Part shown: in pieces, positions 12,249 to 24,447 of the stretch
Layout of the letters: the number at the start of each line of letters is the position of its first letter
Numbering within the stretch: position 1 is the first letter of the stretch
From: Cavia porcellus
Taxonomy: Eukaryota > Chordata > Mammalia > Rodentia > Caviidae
NCBI RefSeq assembly: GCF_034190915.1
Contig: NW_026947506.1
Span: 12,399,501 to 12,463,500 of the forward strand
DNA length: 64,000 nt
Reading direction: 5' to 3'
Notes under the pieces: generated by a model
The model's input: only the letters and a program-made list of their open reading frames with translations
Told to the model about the DNA's origin: nothing
Databases searched by the model: none
Translations under genes and position numbers: made by a program

Positions 12249-12879
12249 AAACATAATATGTATCTCTTTTAAAGACTCAGCAATGAAATCTGGTATTGTT
12301 GGGTGATGCAGGACCAAGTATTAAACCTTTTTTAAGAGAATTCAAGTATACAGAAGCTGTTCTTTTCCACAGTATTTTTTTGGATAACCTATGCCAAGTC
12401 CTCTTACATGGCACAATTTCCCTCAAGACAATTATTTCCATTCCAATTAATGACCTACATATGAATTATTTTCTGTAGGACACACACAGATATGCAGGTT
12501 TTATGGTATGTCTCCACCACATCATCCTGATAACAAAATTAAAATCCAGAGCCACCCTGGCCTGAGATAGGAAATATAAAGCTAATTTGCCTTTCCTGTG
12601 CGCTGTTGGAAGTCATGTGGGGAATGGTAGGGAAAACTAGCCAACCTGCCCATGTTGTGATTCTGTGGAAGCTATTCTTGTTCTAAGAGGAAATACAAGA
12701 AAGTAATTTACACTTCCTGTGAGCTAACTACTGCACTGACTGGGAGATGAGCACCACAATCACCTCCTCCCACCACCAACCATCTGACTGGACATGCTGA
12801 GTTGATAGCAATGGAGGTATAAAAACAACTTAATCCTTATATTACTTGATTGACTTTGCAGCATAAGGTTAGTATTATT
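12249..12879. other. No feature recognised
   Basis: Unique-looking sequence between the old ERV and the next L1. Short ORFs here have no recognisable motif. I see no splice-bounded exon, SINE or RNA gene. Confidence 0.4.
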
Positions 12880-13573
12880 AATCATGTATTTAAATTGGGA
12901 AATAATGGTAAAAGAAGTTGCAAAAACTTCATAAGTATATGCAAATTAAATAGCACTCTCCTAAACCACCAATGAGTAACAGATGAAATAAAGCAAGAAA
13001 CTTAAATATATCTACAGCCCAATAAGAATATAGATGCAAAATCCTGGTCCTTCAATGAAAGTAATCCAAATAGGGAAATTTATAGTAGTCAAATCTCACA
13101 TAAGGAAATAGAAAGAGCATAATCAAATCATGTAATGTTGCATCTCAATCTTCCAGAAAAAGAATGGCAAGACCAACACAAATCCCATACAAGGGAGGAA
13201 ATTACAAGACCAGACAAGAAATTCATGCAATGCAGAAAAAGAAAACAATTCAAAGAATTAATGAATCAAAGAGGTGGTTCACTGAAAGAATAAACAAAAT
13301 TGATAAACCCTTGGACAACCATATGAAAAAAGAAAAAATAAAGACTCAAAAGGAGTCTTTTGCATTGAGGAATCAGGAGAATAAAATAACTACAAATCCT
13401 GTGAATATTCAGGAGATCATCACTATCTACTTGAAAAGCTTATACTTTAATACTTTAGAAAATATAGAAATGTGCTGATACCTAGATACATATGAAATGT
13501 CAAATCTGACCCAAGAAGTTATAAAAATTCTAGAAAATACGGTATCAGTTAATGAGAATGAGGATCTAATTAA

Positions 13574-13745
13574 AAATTCATCAGCTGCTGGGCATAGTGG
13601 TGCATTAATGTAATCCCAGAATTTGGGAGGGTGAGGTACAAGGATTATTGTGAGTTCAAGACCATACAAGGCTACAAAGTGAACTCAAGGCCAACCAGAA
13701 CCAAAAAATGAGAGCCTGCCTCATGAGCACATTAAAAAAAAAGAA
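13574..13745 (+). mobile_element. B1 SINE
   Basis: The sequence GCTGGGCATAGTGGTGCATT opens a 7SL-like body that ends in an A-rich tail. It interrupts the L1 reading frame, so it is younger than the L1. B1 elements are rodent-specific, which supports the organism call. Confidence 0.85.
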
Positions 13746-14044
13746 AAACAAAGACAACAGAAAAGCAAATGACCAACATAAAAAAGTCTAAATCCTGAAG
13801 GATTGATTGCTGAATTCTACAAGAAATGTAGAAAAAAGTTTAAGCCCACTGCTGTTTAATGATATTGAGAGAGAAGCTGTTCTCCCTAACTCATTCCTGG
13901 AGGCAAGTATTACTCTGATACTAACACCAGAGAAAGACCCAACCAGAAAAAGAAAATTATAGGATAGTTTTCCTAATGAACACAGATGCAAAAAAATCCT
14001 TAACAAGATACTATCAAAGTAAATGTAGCAAGTCATCATGAAGA

Positions 14045-14155
14045 TTATTTCTTTTTTATCTTTTTCTTTTTTATTGATACTGGGGATCGAACTCACCACT
14101 GCCTGCTTACAAGGCAGGCACTTATGCCATTGAGCTAAATCTCCAGCCCCTATCA
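14045..14155 (-). mobile_element. ID SINE, reverse orientation
   Basis: A T-rich tail (reverse poly-A) is followed by the reverse complement of the tRNA-like ID body ending CTCCAGCCCC. An imperfect target duplication (ATCATGAAGATT before, ATCAAGAAGATT after) brackets it inside the L1. Confidence 0.9.
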
Positions 14156-14396
14156 AGAAGATTTTAAACCTGACCAAGTTGGATTAATCCCAGGAAGCCA
14201 GGGATGTTTCAGTATGCACAAATCTACAAATTTAAATGTCATATCAACACAAGCAAAAACAAAAGTCACATCGTGATCATCTCAATAAAGGCACAATAAA
14301 CATTTGATAAAGTCAAGCACTGATTTGTGATAAAAACCCTCCAGTAAATAACAATAGATGACCTTTATCTCAAGCTGATAAAATCAAAAAATGATG

Positions 14397-14515
14397 GGGC
14401 TGGGGATTTAGCTCAGTGGCAAAAGTACCTGCCTTGGAATTGTGTGGTTGTGAGTTCAATCACCAGTACTGATAAAAAAGAAAAAGACAAAAAATCAAAC
14501 AATGACAAAAAAAAA
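14397..14515 (+). mobile_element. ID SINE, forward orientation
   Basis: GGGGCTGGGGATTTAGCTCA begins a tRNA-like body with an A-rich tail. The repeated flank AAATCAAAAAATGAT / AAATCAAACAATGAC is an imperfect target duplication in the L1. The body has box A and box B like sequence, but the A-tail and flanking repeat show a SINE and not a tRNA gene. Confidence 0.9.
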
Positions 14516-15005
14516 TCTAGCATCATACTAAATGGAGAATAACTGAAAACTTTCATTCTACAGTTATGAAAGGACACGGATGACTACTGTGACTATTCCT
14601 ATTCAATATAGCTCTGGAAACATTAGGCAGAACAATTAGACAAAAGAGAGAAATAAGAATACATATAAAATAGAAAGTAATTAAGCTATCATTATTCACA
14701 GATGATATGATATACTATACAGAAGATGCAAAAACTCCATCAAAACAGTCCAAGAATTAATAACCAAATTCAATAATGTAGCTCGAGACAAAGTTGACAA
14801 TCAAAAATCAATAGCATTCCTGTACACAATCAACAAACTCCCCAAGAGTGAAGTTACAGAAACCACACCATTTACAAGAGCCTCAAAGAAAATGAAATAC
14901 TTGGATTGAACCTAACAAAGAAAGTAAAGGGCTTACATATTGAAAATTATAGTATTTGGAAAAGGATATTGAAGAGATTATCAGAAAATGGAAAGATATC
15001 CCTTG

Positions 15006-15735
15006 CCCATTCTGTGCATTGTCTTTTCAATCTGTTAGTGATTTCTTTTGATGTAGAAATGTTTTAATAAGTTGGGGTCCCAGTGGTTGATTGTGTAAAA
15101 TTTGTATTTTGTTTATGAAGCCTCATTAGTGTTTCTGTTTTAATATTTAGATCTTTGATCTAGTTTGACTTTTGTTTATTTCATGGTGATAGACATGGCT
15201 TCAGTTTAAGTCTTCAGTATGAGGAAAGTTATTTTCTTTAGCACCATTTTTTGAAGAGGCTATCTCTCTTCCACTGAACATATTTGGCTCCTTTGTCAAA
15301 GACAAGGTAGCAGAGTGTGTTTGTAGTTCTATTTGTATCTTCTAGTCTTTTTGGTTGATGCTCAGGTCTGTTTTTCTGCCAGAACTATGCTGATTTTTTG
15401 ATAGTAGCTTTCTAGTATTATAGCAAGTCAGGAATTGTGATGCTTCGTGACTTGCCTTTGTTGCCCAGCAATGTCTTTGGTGATTGAGAGCATTTCTGTT
15501 TCCAAATGAATATGAGAAATGTTTTCTCAACATTTGTGAGCTGTTCTAATGGTATTTGGTGGGCAATGCATTACATCTGTATTACAGTTTGCACTAAGAT
15601 TCTTTGAGTATTCTCCATATCCTTCAAGGTAGTTTTACTGGTCTTTTATACTCACCAAACCAAACCTAATAGGTATGATTCTAAGAGTTTCAAGCTTTTG
15701 AATTCTTCTTCTCAAGGATATCCATGATAATATGA
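15006..15735 (-). mobile_element. L1 ORF2 fragment, inverted part
   Basis: Reverse-complement L1 ORF2 text from a region downstream of the forward part that ends at 15005. Read on the minus strand, it follows the order seen at about 950-1560 of the first L1. The two parts meet without a poly(A) tail or SINE between them. Confidence 0.75.
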
Positions 15736-15885
15736 TTTTTTTTTTCTGTTTGTTCGAGACAAGATTTCCTTATGAAGTTAAGGGTGACTGTGGACTCACT
15801 TCTTAGTCCACTAAATTCACACTGATTGTTCTAACTCAGCCTCTTAAGTCCTGGGAATTACAGGTGTGCACCTAACACTTGAAAG
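15736..15885 (-). mobile_element. B1 SINE, reverse orientation
   Basis: A T-rich start (reverse poly-A tail) is followed by a reverse B1 body: GAGACAAGATTTCCTTATG, then CAGCCTCTTAAGTCCTGGGA. It is diverged from consensus. Confidence 0.8.
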
Positions 15886-16269
15886 AATTACTGGTGCTAT
15901 TTGAAACATGATGAAACAGTCATGAGATACACATGTATTCATTAACTGATATTCTTTTAAATGAAAAGTGTCCAATTTAACATATAACATCATTGGAGTA
16001 CAGAGAATCACAAGATGTGTTTCTGTCTCTTATGAGCCTGGGATGCCAGGCTAGACTACTGCAGAAACAGGAGATGTCACAGGTAGGGATATGAATCAAG
16101 TGTGAACATTAGTATTAAGAAAACAGAGAGTATTGTATTTAAGGATCATGAGGAAAAGACCAGTGGAAAGCAATGAGAGGCCTGGTAAGCTTAATTTGTT
16201 CTTACTATAGATCACACTTTGCTATAAGGATGAACATCACAAATAGTGAAATATTCAAACATTATGTGC
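15886..16269. other. No feature recognised
   Basis: Sequence just before tandem unit A. I see no coding, SINE or LTR signal. Confidence 0.4.
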
Positions 16270-18000
16270 TTTTTACCCTAGAAAATATTGAGGCTTGACA
16301 CTGTAGCTCAACTGTATTGTAGCTTGGCATCCATACTGTATTGTAGCAGATGCCATCTTGCACCCTGCATTTATCTAGTGCCCTGTATTTGACCAGGAAA
16401 ATGAAAAATCACTCAGGGTGTAAGTTCCATGAGAAAAGCAAAATGAGCTGTACCCAAGGAAAAAAGTAACTTGCTAAAAAAAAGGAGCAGGATACAGCTG
16501 TCAACCAAAAATTAATTTAAGATTTTAGCTAAATTGTTTCCAACTGGATGTCTTTTGTGATTCTCTCTGTTAAAAATGGCTAAGTCTCCAGTTCAGGGCC
16601 ACTTATTTAGATTCTGAAATGGGGAAGGGGATCTGTATGCAAATGGTTCTGAGCTCAGATATTTAAATTCCAAATTTGTAATTTGGATGCTTGGATTCCC
16701 ATACTGTTGTTCACAAACTCACCTCAAGCTGCAGAAAGATTTACTGACACAAACATCTGGATTGTATGGCAGTGCACCAGAAAAGAAAGAATAATAGTGA
16801 AAAGGAGGGAAGAAAATGACAAACACCATGTGTTATGATGCCCACCTCTTGTTCACAGCATTAAAGAGGCTGAAACAGAAGAATGGCCATGTATTCAAGG
16901 ACAGTCTAACCTATACAGTGAGTAAAAGGCAAGCCAGAACTACAAAGTGAAACTATGTCTTTAAAAACAAAAAAATAAAAATGAAAAAAAGTAAAAAACC
17001 AAGGGAGAGAGAAAGAGTATTAAAGGAAAACAAAAATAATAGAGCTGAATGAAAGCTGACCTAAATTGGAAATTATGGAATGATGTTGCAGTGGAAAGCT
17101 GGCCATGTAGTGGCATCCTGGCAGCTGTGAGAAATACAGAACTAGCAATGGTACCTATTCTGCTACAGGACAACAGTGACCTCCTTCCTCCAGTATATCT
17201 GCAATTTGCTAGAACAAAGAGGTCCAAAAGCTCATGGAAATCTTAAACTCAGAGAAAGCAAGTAGCTTCACACAAAGGCTTTGGAACATGACCTTTAGTA
17301 GATGTTTGATATTCAACTTGAAATAGGACAAATATAATCTTGCCTGGTTTGATATCAAATACACCAAGTTGGTTGGCTCACAACATTGAGCAATAAAGTC
17401 ACAAACCAAAAGAAGTTAAAAAATTTTCTGGGAAAAAAGAGAAGAATAGCCCTGGATTTTCAGGAGTGCTCTTCAGTGTTTAGGTCACAGACCTATTGTC
17501 AGGGGTCATTTATTTATACACAAAGTCACAATGTGGGTACAGTGTGGGTCTCAAACTACAATCAACCTATAAGCTTGTAGTGGCTTAACTAATACTATTC
17601 AACAGTGGAAGGTATCACCCAGAAAAGGTATGCAGAAAGGGCCAAGGCATTTTGTGGGAACAATATTCCAGTTGTTCTGGTTATTGAATATGATAATTGA
17701 TGCCTATCTGGACATCCTGGAGGAGGTGGTGGTAACTGTAGTACATTTCAAGCTATTGTTTTTCTCTTCAGGAGGCATGTAGACATGGTCACTGCATCTT
17801 CACTTTCAGGTCTGGCTTTCTTCAGCTGTGCCTCTAGCAGGGATTGTTGTGTTTAGTTTTTTATGTTGACTCCTTTGAGGTTCCAGTTCCTCTTTGACTG
17901 TATATAAGTTCTCTCTACTTTGAACTTCTATTGTAAAATCACAATATTATTTGAATAGATAATGTGATGCTTGTACATTTCATAAAATATTATTCAATAG

Positions 18001-18090
18001 GGGCCAGGGATTTAGCTCAGGAGGCAGAAGCACCTGCTGTGGAAGTGCTAGGTTGTGAGTTTGATCCCCAGTACCTAAAAATACAGTGCT
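18001..18090 (+). mobile_element. ID-type SINE, old
   Basis: GGGGCCAGGGATTTAGCTCA opens a degenerate tRNA-like body. The same insertion is present in unit B at 30656-30750, so it predates the tandem duplication. Confidence 0.75.
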
Positions 18091-18212
18091 TTAAACTGCA
18101 ATGAAAGAGAATAATTTCATTTGTGAAGATGTGGATTAAAAAATTTTTTAATTAATTATATCAATGGCAACTTAAACATTGATAGTAGTCATACATAGAA
18201 TCTAAAGGTATT

Positions 18213-18295
18213 GGGCTAAGTATTGAGTTCAGTGGTCAAAGTACCTGCCTGGCAAGCACAAGGTCAGGAGTTCAATCTCTGATACCAAAGAAAAA
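18213..18295 (+). mobile_element. ID-type SINE, old
   Basis: A second degenerate ID body (TATTGAGTTCAGTGGTCAAA) with an A-rich tail. Its unit B counterpart is at 30866-30950. Confidence 0.75.
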
Positions 18296-18654
18296 TCTAC
18301 AGTTGTCAACCATGTAGTGCTATGAGCATAATTATTGAAATTTGTACTTATTCATTAAAAAGCTCAAAATTTCTTTTGTCATCTACAAAGTACCTACGAA
18401 TAACATGGTAACTATATTGAATAATACACTGTGCACTATACCATTGTTATTTGCTGAGAGCTGCTTTTATTTTTTCCCCACAAACTTGAAAGATGAAAAT
18501 GACTGATGACGACAGGTAGAGAAACTGTGATAATAAATTTTTCGATTTTATTGGATATTTCACTACATCATTAAGTATATTTATTTGCTACAATTATGCT
18601 AAGTGAAATTAATAAATAATTCCTAATGTTACAGGCCACAGTGTTAGTTAGAAA

Positions 18655-19640
18655 TATAGGCAGTCACATAGTGATATAATAGAATGAAACTCCTGACCTA
18701 CTATGCCTGGTAGGATTTTATGTCCTGTAATTTAAAAGAATGAATTTTAGGAACAATGAAGGTGAAGAGCAGAATATAAGTATTGATCGAAAAAAAAGTG
18801 AAAGATTTTTGCTCTAGACAGGATATTACAGCAGTGGGAAGCAGGCCAGGGGACATTTACCTTGAGGTCACTTAGCCCTCACCTATGAAACTTACCTGTG
18901 GCACAAAGAGACCCAATTAGCTACTGGCACATCAGCATTGCTGCCTTTAAGCACCACCCCAGTCAAAAAGTAGATATAAGCCACCTCACCACGTATCCAG
19001 CAGAAAAAGGCAGATGTCCAGTGGTCATGAGGTACTCGCGACCTTCTTAGAATAAAGGCCATTTTGACTTTATATTCTCTCCTTTACCACAGTGAAAACC
19101 CTATCAGAAAGCTATCAGAGGGGTCATAAGTGGGTTCTCAAGGACTGTATCTTCTAGGGACTTTATAGGATAAAATCAATGGGTGAGATGGGTTTAAGGG
19201 GGGGAAAATTGGGAACTCACAAGGCAGATGTGCAATACGTCTGACAGACCTATGTTTAGCCAATAAGATTAATAATTCAGGTAAAATCATTTACACTACA
19301 GACAAATGGGAAAGTGAGGTCATGGAAAGCAGGCATTTTAAGAGAGCAGTGACTCTCCTCTATGGGGTTGGGAGGGTGATTGCTGACTTCGGCAATGTGA
19401 CAGGGGACAATTTTGAAAATCAATTCTTAGGATATGGATGCATTTGCTTGGCATTTTGTCTTGAGGCCTGACCCATAACAGGAGGTATCTGTCTCTCCCA
19501 TAGCTGCAAGGTATCTGGGTTTCTGCGCTGGCGACTTCTAGGACCTGATCCTGTCTCCCTGGCTACAAATTTCTAACTAACTCAGCTGCCAGTAACAACA
19601 GGGCTGGGCCCTCACAGGAGCCAGAAAATAAGTTCAGAAT
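18655..19640 (-). repeat. LTR copy (family X, reverse) with a nested forward LTR
   Basis: This tract matches the reverse-orientation sequence at 21675-22345 and 38750-39420. It is interrupted at about 18805-19135 by a forward segment with a polyadenylation signal context (AGAATAAAGGCC at about 19049), probably a nested solo LTR of another family; the same nested arrangement is in unit B (31470-31790). The family X identity rests on an inverted match with 19655-20180, where the polyadenylation signal reads forward. I do not know a family name for it. Confidence 0.6.
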
Positions 19641-19654
19641 GCTTGCAGCATTGG

Positions 19655-20180
19655 AAGAGACAATCACCTCCTGCTGTGGGCCAAATCTCAAAACAAAAGC
19701 CAAAGGAAATACAACCAAGTGCTAAGGAAACAACAGTCCAAATAGTTCTCTGATCACCCTGAGTATAGAGTCACCACCCAACCCCCTACAAGATGATTCC
19801 CTGCTGTTAGGCATGTCAACCTACTATGTGACTTGCTCTCACATTTGCTCCCAATTTAACCAATTTTACCTGAGCAATTACCCTTATTGGTTGACCACAG
19901 TTCTACCCCGCCTTATGCTCAATGTGTGGATTCCCATTTTTCCCCTCCTGTGATCCATCTAACCTCATGATTTAACTCTGTACAAGATCCACAAAAAGGT
20001 AGAGTGTTTGGCAACCCACTAAGGACCCTTCTGTCTCTCAGACACAAGCTTTCTTCAACCAATAAATATGTTCCATTCTTAAATTCCATCAATCCTAAAA
20101 TTCAATTCTTCACATTTAGAGAACACAGACTCATACTCCACATAGAGTAGGTAAGGAGTTTCATCCCCCTATACCATGAA
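19655..20180 (+). repeat. LTR copy (family X, forward orientation)
   Basis: Reads as the reverse complement of the LTR copies at 18655-19640 and 21675-22345, for example CAACCAATAAATATGTTCCA at about 20057. The AATAAA near 20063 fits the polyadenylation signal of an LTR in this orientation. The two family X copies therefore form a close inverted pair. Unit B lacks this stretch. Confidence 0.6.
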
Positions 20181-21154
20181 CATGAGCCAAATTAACATGA
20201 CTATACTTTTATAATATCTGAAATTTATTCCTTTCCCTGCAGTTTTAAGTGATTAATGAAACTCACAGTGATTGCAATAATGGCAATACCTAAAAATTTA
20301 TACACCAGTCACTATAAATGTAAAATAATTGGTTTGAGTGTATTATTTAGCAAGAACTAAACATTGCCATTGCAGTAGGTTATATCTTATAAAACAAAAG
20401 GTTGACCTATAATTGTTCAGAAAAATTTCTACCTTATTGGCTGCTTGAACAATTTTTCATTAAACTGTGTATTTTTGTCAGTTTATAGAAGGCTTCTATT
20501 ATATTATTGAAAGCTCTCTGTAGGCCTCTAGGATTTGGCTGTATTTTGATGCATATTTGTGTTTTGAAATTTATATGAAGATTTATTTTATTTTAGGATT
20601 AAACTTATTGCATAGACACTGATAGAGTGAAGCAACGGCCCACTGCATTAATTTCCATTGGATACTTGTGGCATAACTGCATGTGAATTACTGAGGAGGT
20701 AAATTAGCTTCATACATACACAAGAATCAGTACTGTTAGGATTTTGTGGCCCAATAGAGAAGCAGAATATAAGAAAAAGTAAGTGTCCTTTCTATTAAAG
20801 AATGTGGAGAGGAGCCTACAGTCACCAAGGGTTTGCCTTTTTTTCTGACTGATTTTGGGATTATGGGATATATGGGAAATTTGGCTCTATGTGGTGCCTG
20901 GCACTGACATTGATGTTATGCAAGAAGCTGATTGGAATTTTCTTTGGGCCCTTGGGTAAGGAATGAGGAAGTTGTATTCAGGGAAAAAAAGAGGAAGTAG
21001 CCCTAAGGGTAAGAATCTCTGATTTGAACTTTCACCCTGATGAACTACCACCATGATGTCCTGTAATTTATTCTAAGGAAAAACTCTTTCAGGTACTTCC
21101 TTCCATTTGAATTACAAAATGAAAATAAAGAATTTCTGCTATGCGTCTTCTTCT
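20181..21154. other. Non-coding sequence of unit A
   Basis: No gene seen. The part from about 20692 aligns with 31880-32290 of unit B; the earlier part is inside the stretch missing from unit B. Confidence 0.4.
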
Positions 21155-21465
21155 CAAAAGAGTTCTAAATGATACAACAGCAAGAGTGTTTAGGGGTGTT
21201 AAATAGCTAACCATATTAATGTTTTTGGTTGGATCATTGAACACAACTGTTTGCAGTCTCACTGTTTGAGTGTCCACTTTGTATGCTTTGATACTGTGAT
21301 TTGAGCAACTATCTCTAAGATGATAATATGTAATCTATTAACCGGTGATTTCTTACTGGTTTTTTTTTTTGTAGTTCTGTATTACTTGTACCCTTACACT
21401 GCTTTGTTTTGTTTTGTCTTTTCTCTTTTTCTTTTTAAATAAAATTAAAAAAAAAACAATTCACA
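21155..21465 (+). mobile_element. L1 3' end fragment
   Basis: Matches the 3' terminal 300 bases of the L1-type element at 51240-51550 (ATCATTGAACA..ACTGTTTGCAGTCTCACTGTTTGA) and ends in AAATAAAATTAAAAAAAAAA. The homologous position in unit B (about 32275-32320) lacks it, so this insertion came after the tandem duplication. Confidence 0.85.
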
Positions 21466-21674
21466 AGAAAAGTTTTTAGTCATTTCCATAATGCATTGTA
21501 GATAGTGTAAACAAAAGTACAGATCAGTTCACTTTCAGATAAAAGAAGCAGCACTTATAGGCAGGGCTAAAGCTCTTCAGTGCAAGTGTCACTTAAGAGG
21601 TGAGATCAACATTTAAGAATACAATCATCTACTGATTTCTCTGACTTCAAGAAAGAGAAAAAATTTATACTGGT

Positions 21675-22345
21675 ATTGCTATAGGGGAATGAAACTCCCG
21701 GTCTACCAGGTCTGGTATGAGTTTGTGTTCTCTGAAGTCAAAAAATGAATTTTAGGGACAACAGAAGTCAAGATAACATATTTATTGGGAGAAAGAAAGC
21801 TGTGTGAGAGAGAGAATGCATTCTGAGTGGGTTGGCAAAGACAGTCTTTTCCAAGGACTTATATAGAGTAAAATCATGTGGTGAGATGTGTTTACGTTGG
21901 GGAAAACTGGGAACTCACAATGCAGATGGTATAAGATGAGACAGAGCTATGGTTGCCAATAAGATAAATAGTTCAGGTAAAGTTGATTAAACTGGGAACA
22001 AAGGGGGAAGGGAGTCACATAGAAAGCAGGCATTCTTAGGCAGCAGTGAATCTTCCCATAGAAGGTGGGAGGCTGACTCCTGATAGAAATTATTTAGAAT
22101 ATCAGTCTTTAGGATATGGAAACATTTACTTGAATGGTGACACCTGTCTTCCTCAGAGTGCTAGGGAACCATTAGAATATCAGTCCTTAGGATATGGATG
22201 AAGTTGTTGATCTTCTATCTTGAGGCTTGGCCCATAGCAGGAGTTGTCCATCTTCTCCATAGTTGAAAGTTATCTGGGTTTCTGCGTGGGCTCCTTTGAA
22301 GGACCTAGCCCTGTCTCACTGCCAACAGTATTTAACTAACTCAGC
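21675..22345 (-). repeat. LTR copy (family X, reverse)
   Basis: Reverse copy of the LTR at 19655-20180. Its polyadenylation signal reads on the minus strand near 21780 (TATTTATTGGG). The unit B counterpart is split by the gammaretrovirus-like ERV: its start lies just before 32546 and its continuation at 38750-39420. Confidence 0.6.
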
Positions 22346-22559
22346 TCCACAAGACAGTATTTTTAGGAAAATGTATTACAGATGTCTTGTGCTCTGGGTG
22401 AATGATCTGGGGATGACAGTGCGCAATGTATATACCAGTGTTGCCCCCTGATCCACATGTTTTGAAGTTTAGTGTTAGTTTATTTTTTCTTTTAATCTTT
22501 GAAATCAAATTGATTTGGAAATGAAAAGCCTGAGGTAAAGCACTTTGGTACACATATTC

Positions 22560-22915
22560 CTCTGTGTAGCTGAGATAAACTTTGTAGAAGACAGCCAGCT
22601 ACAGAAGTCTCTGATTATAGTCTATCATTTGGGATCCTCTCTTGCAGGAAAGAGTTTCTTTCCCTGTTTATTTTTGACTCAGAAGGAGGGCAGTAGAGCA
22701 GCAGTCAATCAGTGATGAAGAGGCGGGCTATATGAAATGTCCAATCAGGTGAGCCGTGGCAGGCGGTCTCTTGGGTCTCTTCCATTGTCTAGGCATTATT
22801 TACCCGTTTGGAGTACAAAACTGGGAACAGAATTCTTGCTGGATCAAATTTACAGGTTTCAATGTCCTGTGGTCTGATTAGCAGAGAACCTGGGAGACCC
22901 TCTAGCCACGGAATG
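22560..22915 (+). promoter_or_regulatory. Orphan KRAB zinc-finger promoter and exon 1 (unit A copy)
   Basis: This is the tandem duplicate of the promoter and exon 1 at 39620-39981. It contains a GC-rich element (GAGGCGGGC at about 22720), a CCAAT box (CCAATCAGG at 22741) and the exon end GGAATG|GTGAGG, with ATG at 22913-22915 and the donor GT at 22916. Unit A has no KRAB exon, so any transcript starting here would need to splice over about 20 kb into the exons at 43291 onward. The phase matches, since exon 1 ends exactly on the ATG in both copies. Activity is inferred only. Confidence 0.6.
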
Positions 22916-23469
22916 GTGAGGTTTTGTATGGGAGCCCAGAAATACGGTGGAATTGGTGAAACCAGTTACAAGTAGTTATAAGCAGTTCTGATGTCTGTAG
23001 ACTCAGGTATTTTATTAGCTTCAGCTCCTGAGGTCTTCTAGCATTGACCTTGGGTCATCCATTGTCCCTTTTTTCTCCTACTGGGAGCAAGGGTGATTCT
23101 GTGTCCCCAGAACCCTGACTTAATTATGATAGCAACGGACTGGAGAATCATTTTTTAAATTCTCTACTGCCTTGTTACCTCCATCATAGGGGGCAGAGGA
23201 AGGAGCTTGGGGAGACCCTGACTCTGATGCATTTTGTAGCTGGAGTAGCAGTACTGAGCTTGGTCTCTGCTCTCATTTCAGGAATCTTGAGGTTCTAAAG
23301 TTTATAAATGTCTATAACGCAGGGCCTCATTTTCACAATGGCTCTCCTTAAACTTGTGCTTTTTTGTATTTACATTGATCACCTAAATTTATAATATGTT
23401 CTCACATTTCCAACCTCATGACAGGTGTTGGCAAAGGACATGAGAATTCAGAGATGTGTAGTGATATGC
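22916..23469 (+). other. Intron-like sequence of unit A upstream of the young ERV
   Basis: Aligns with 39982-40535 of unit B. No feature is recognised beyond the target duplication ATATGC at 23464-23469. Confidence 0.5.
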
Positions 23470-23952
23470 TGTCGCGGTCGCTTCTGGCCGGCGGAAGGAC
23501 ACACGACAAAGTCTGGTAGTGGACAACCTTTTCTTTTTATTTTTCTTCTCCGTACAGCCTGCCCTGGGGCCACTCCCAGCTGAAGCCTCCTTTGGTCCGC
23601 TCCCCGCGGCTCCTTTTGTGCTTCAGTCTGCCCCGAAGCCTCTATCGGTCCGCTCTCCGCGGCTCCTTCTGGGCTTCTACTTCCGGGCTTCTACCTGGCT
23701 TCTACTTCCTCCCAGGGGTGGCACCAGTATATATACGGGTACAGTGTCCAATCATGTTAAAGTAAGCAAGGCAAGCTGATTGGCTAACATCATCAGTTGC
23801 TAGGCAGACTATATTGTTGAGCGGGTTGTTTACGCGGTAAGCAGGAAACTAACATATTCGATGGGAGGGGTAATCTACCTCAGGCTTCACTCTTTACTAC
23901 AGGCCGCACGTCCGCCAAGTAAGGCGAACTATCACAGACGCGGCTCCCAACA
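23470..23952 (-). repeat. 3' LTR of the young class II ERV
   Basis: Runs TGTCGCGG to CCCAACA on the plus strand. On the minus strand it holds a CCAAT box (reverse of CTGATTGGCT), a TATA box (reverse of GTATATATACGG at about 23727) and an AATAAA-type signal (reverse of TTTTTATTTTTC near 23538). The bases just inside the LTR (TCTCCCCCTATTTTATTTT at 23953-23971) are the complement of a polypurine tract. Confidence 0.92.
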
Positions 23953-24447
23953 TCTCCCCCTATTTTATTTTTTATGAATGTGCGCATCGTAGCCCTTCCT
24001 GGACTGGGTGCAGAGGCTTATGCCCTATGCGTAGGCCCACCGTAGGTCCTTGGCTTAGACCCTGGTTGGCCATGCCATGGTCTGCCAAGGCCCTGAGGCC
24101 CTCGTCCTTTTTCTAGGGCCAGGCACAAACTGGACGGAACCTGGATGCACACAAGCTTGCACTCATTTCCTCTCCGTAAAGAAATCCCCTTGGAGAGAAA
24201 TTTAGACCTGGGCAGCATCTAACAGTCCAGCGGCTTACGTGCAGGATGGGGTAGGGCCTGGCTTAGGTCGAGTCGTGCTGGGGAGGCACGCTCTTACCCG
24301 TCATTGACTCATCTACCCTGCTGTGTATTGTCACCTTATGGAGGAGAATGAAGGATGCCCGCCATATCTAGACTCGGTCGTGGGCCAATCGAGCAAGCCA
24401 TGCATATGCCTGAGGATCTTTTTGTCCATTTCGGGCTACCGCTATTT
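23953..24447 (-). other. Young ERV, region between integrase and 3' LTR
   Basis: No env motif is recognised. A minus frame at 24018-24218 (66 codons) has no known feature. This is probably a short env or untranslated remnant. Confidence 0.5.

Larger units (their letters stand above)
12880..15005 (+). mobile_element. L1 ORF2 fragment, forward part of a rearranged L1
   Basis: L1 reverse transcriptase text, for example the INESKRWFTERINKIDKPL segment at 13256-13312 and a catalytic segment reading LFTDDM near 14690. It is split by a B1 (13574-13745) and by two ID SINEs (14045-14155 reverse and 14397-14515 forward). It stops abruptly at about 15005 inside ORF2, where L1 sequence in the opposite orientation begins. 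It is decayed and non-coding. Confidence 0.85.

Noticed and set aside
14397..14480. tRNA-like sequence with box A and box B text, repeated at many sites
   Set aside because: A-rich tails and target duplications show ID SINEs. None has a convincing complete tRNA cloverleaf with anticodon.
23519..23779. An 86-codon frame found identically at 26710-26970
   Set aside because: It is the antisense strand of the LTR; identity follows from the two LTRs and not from a gene.
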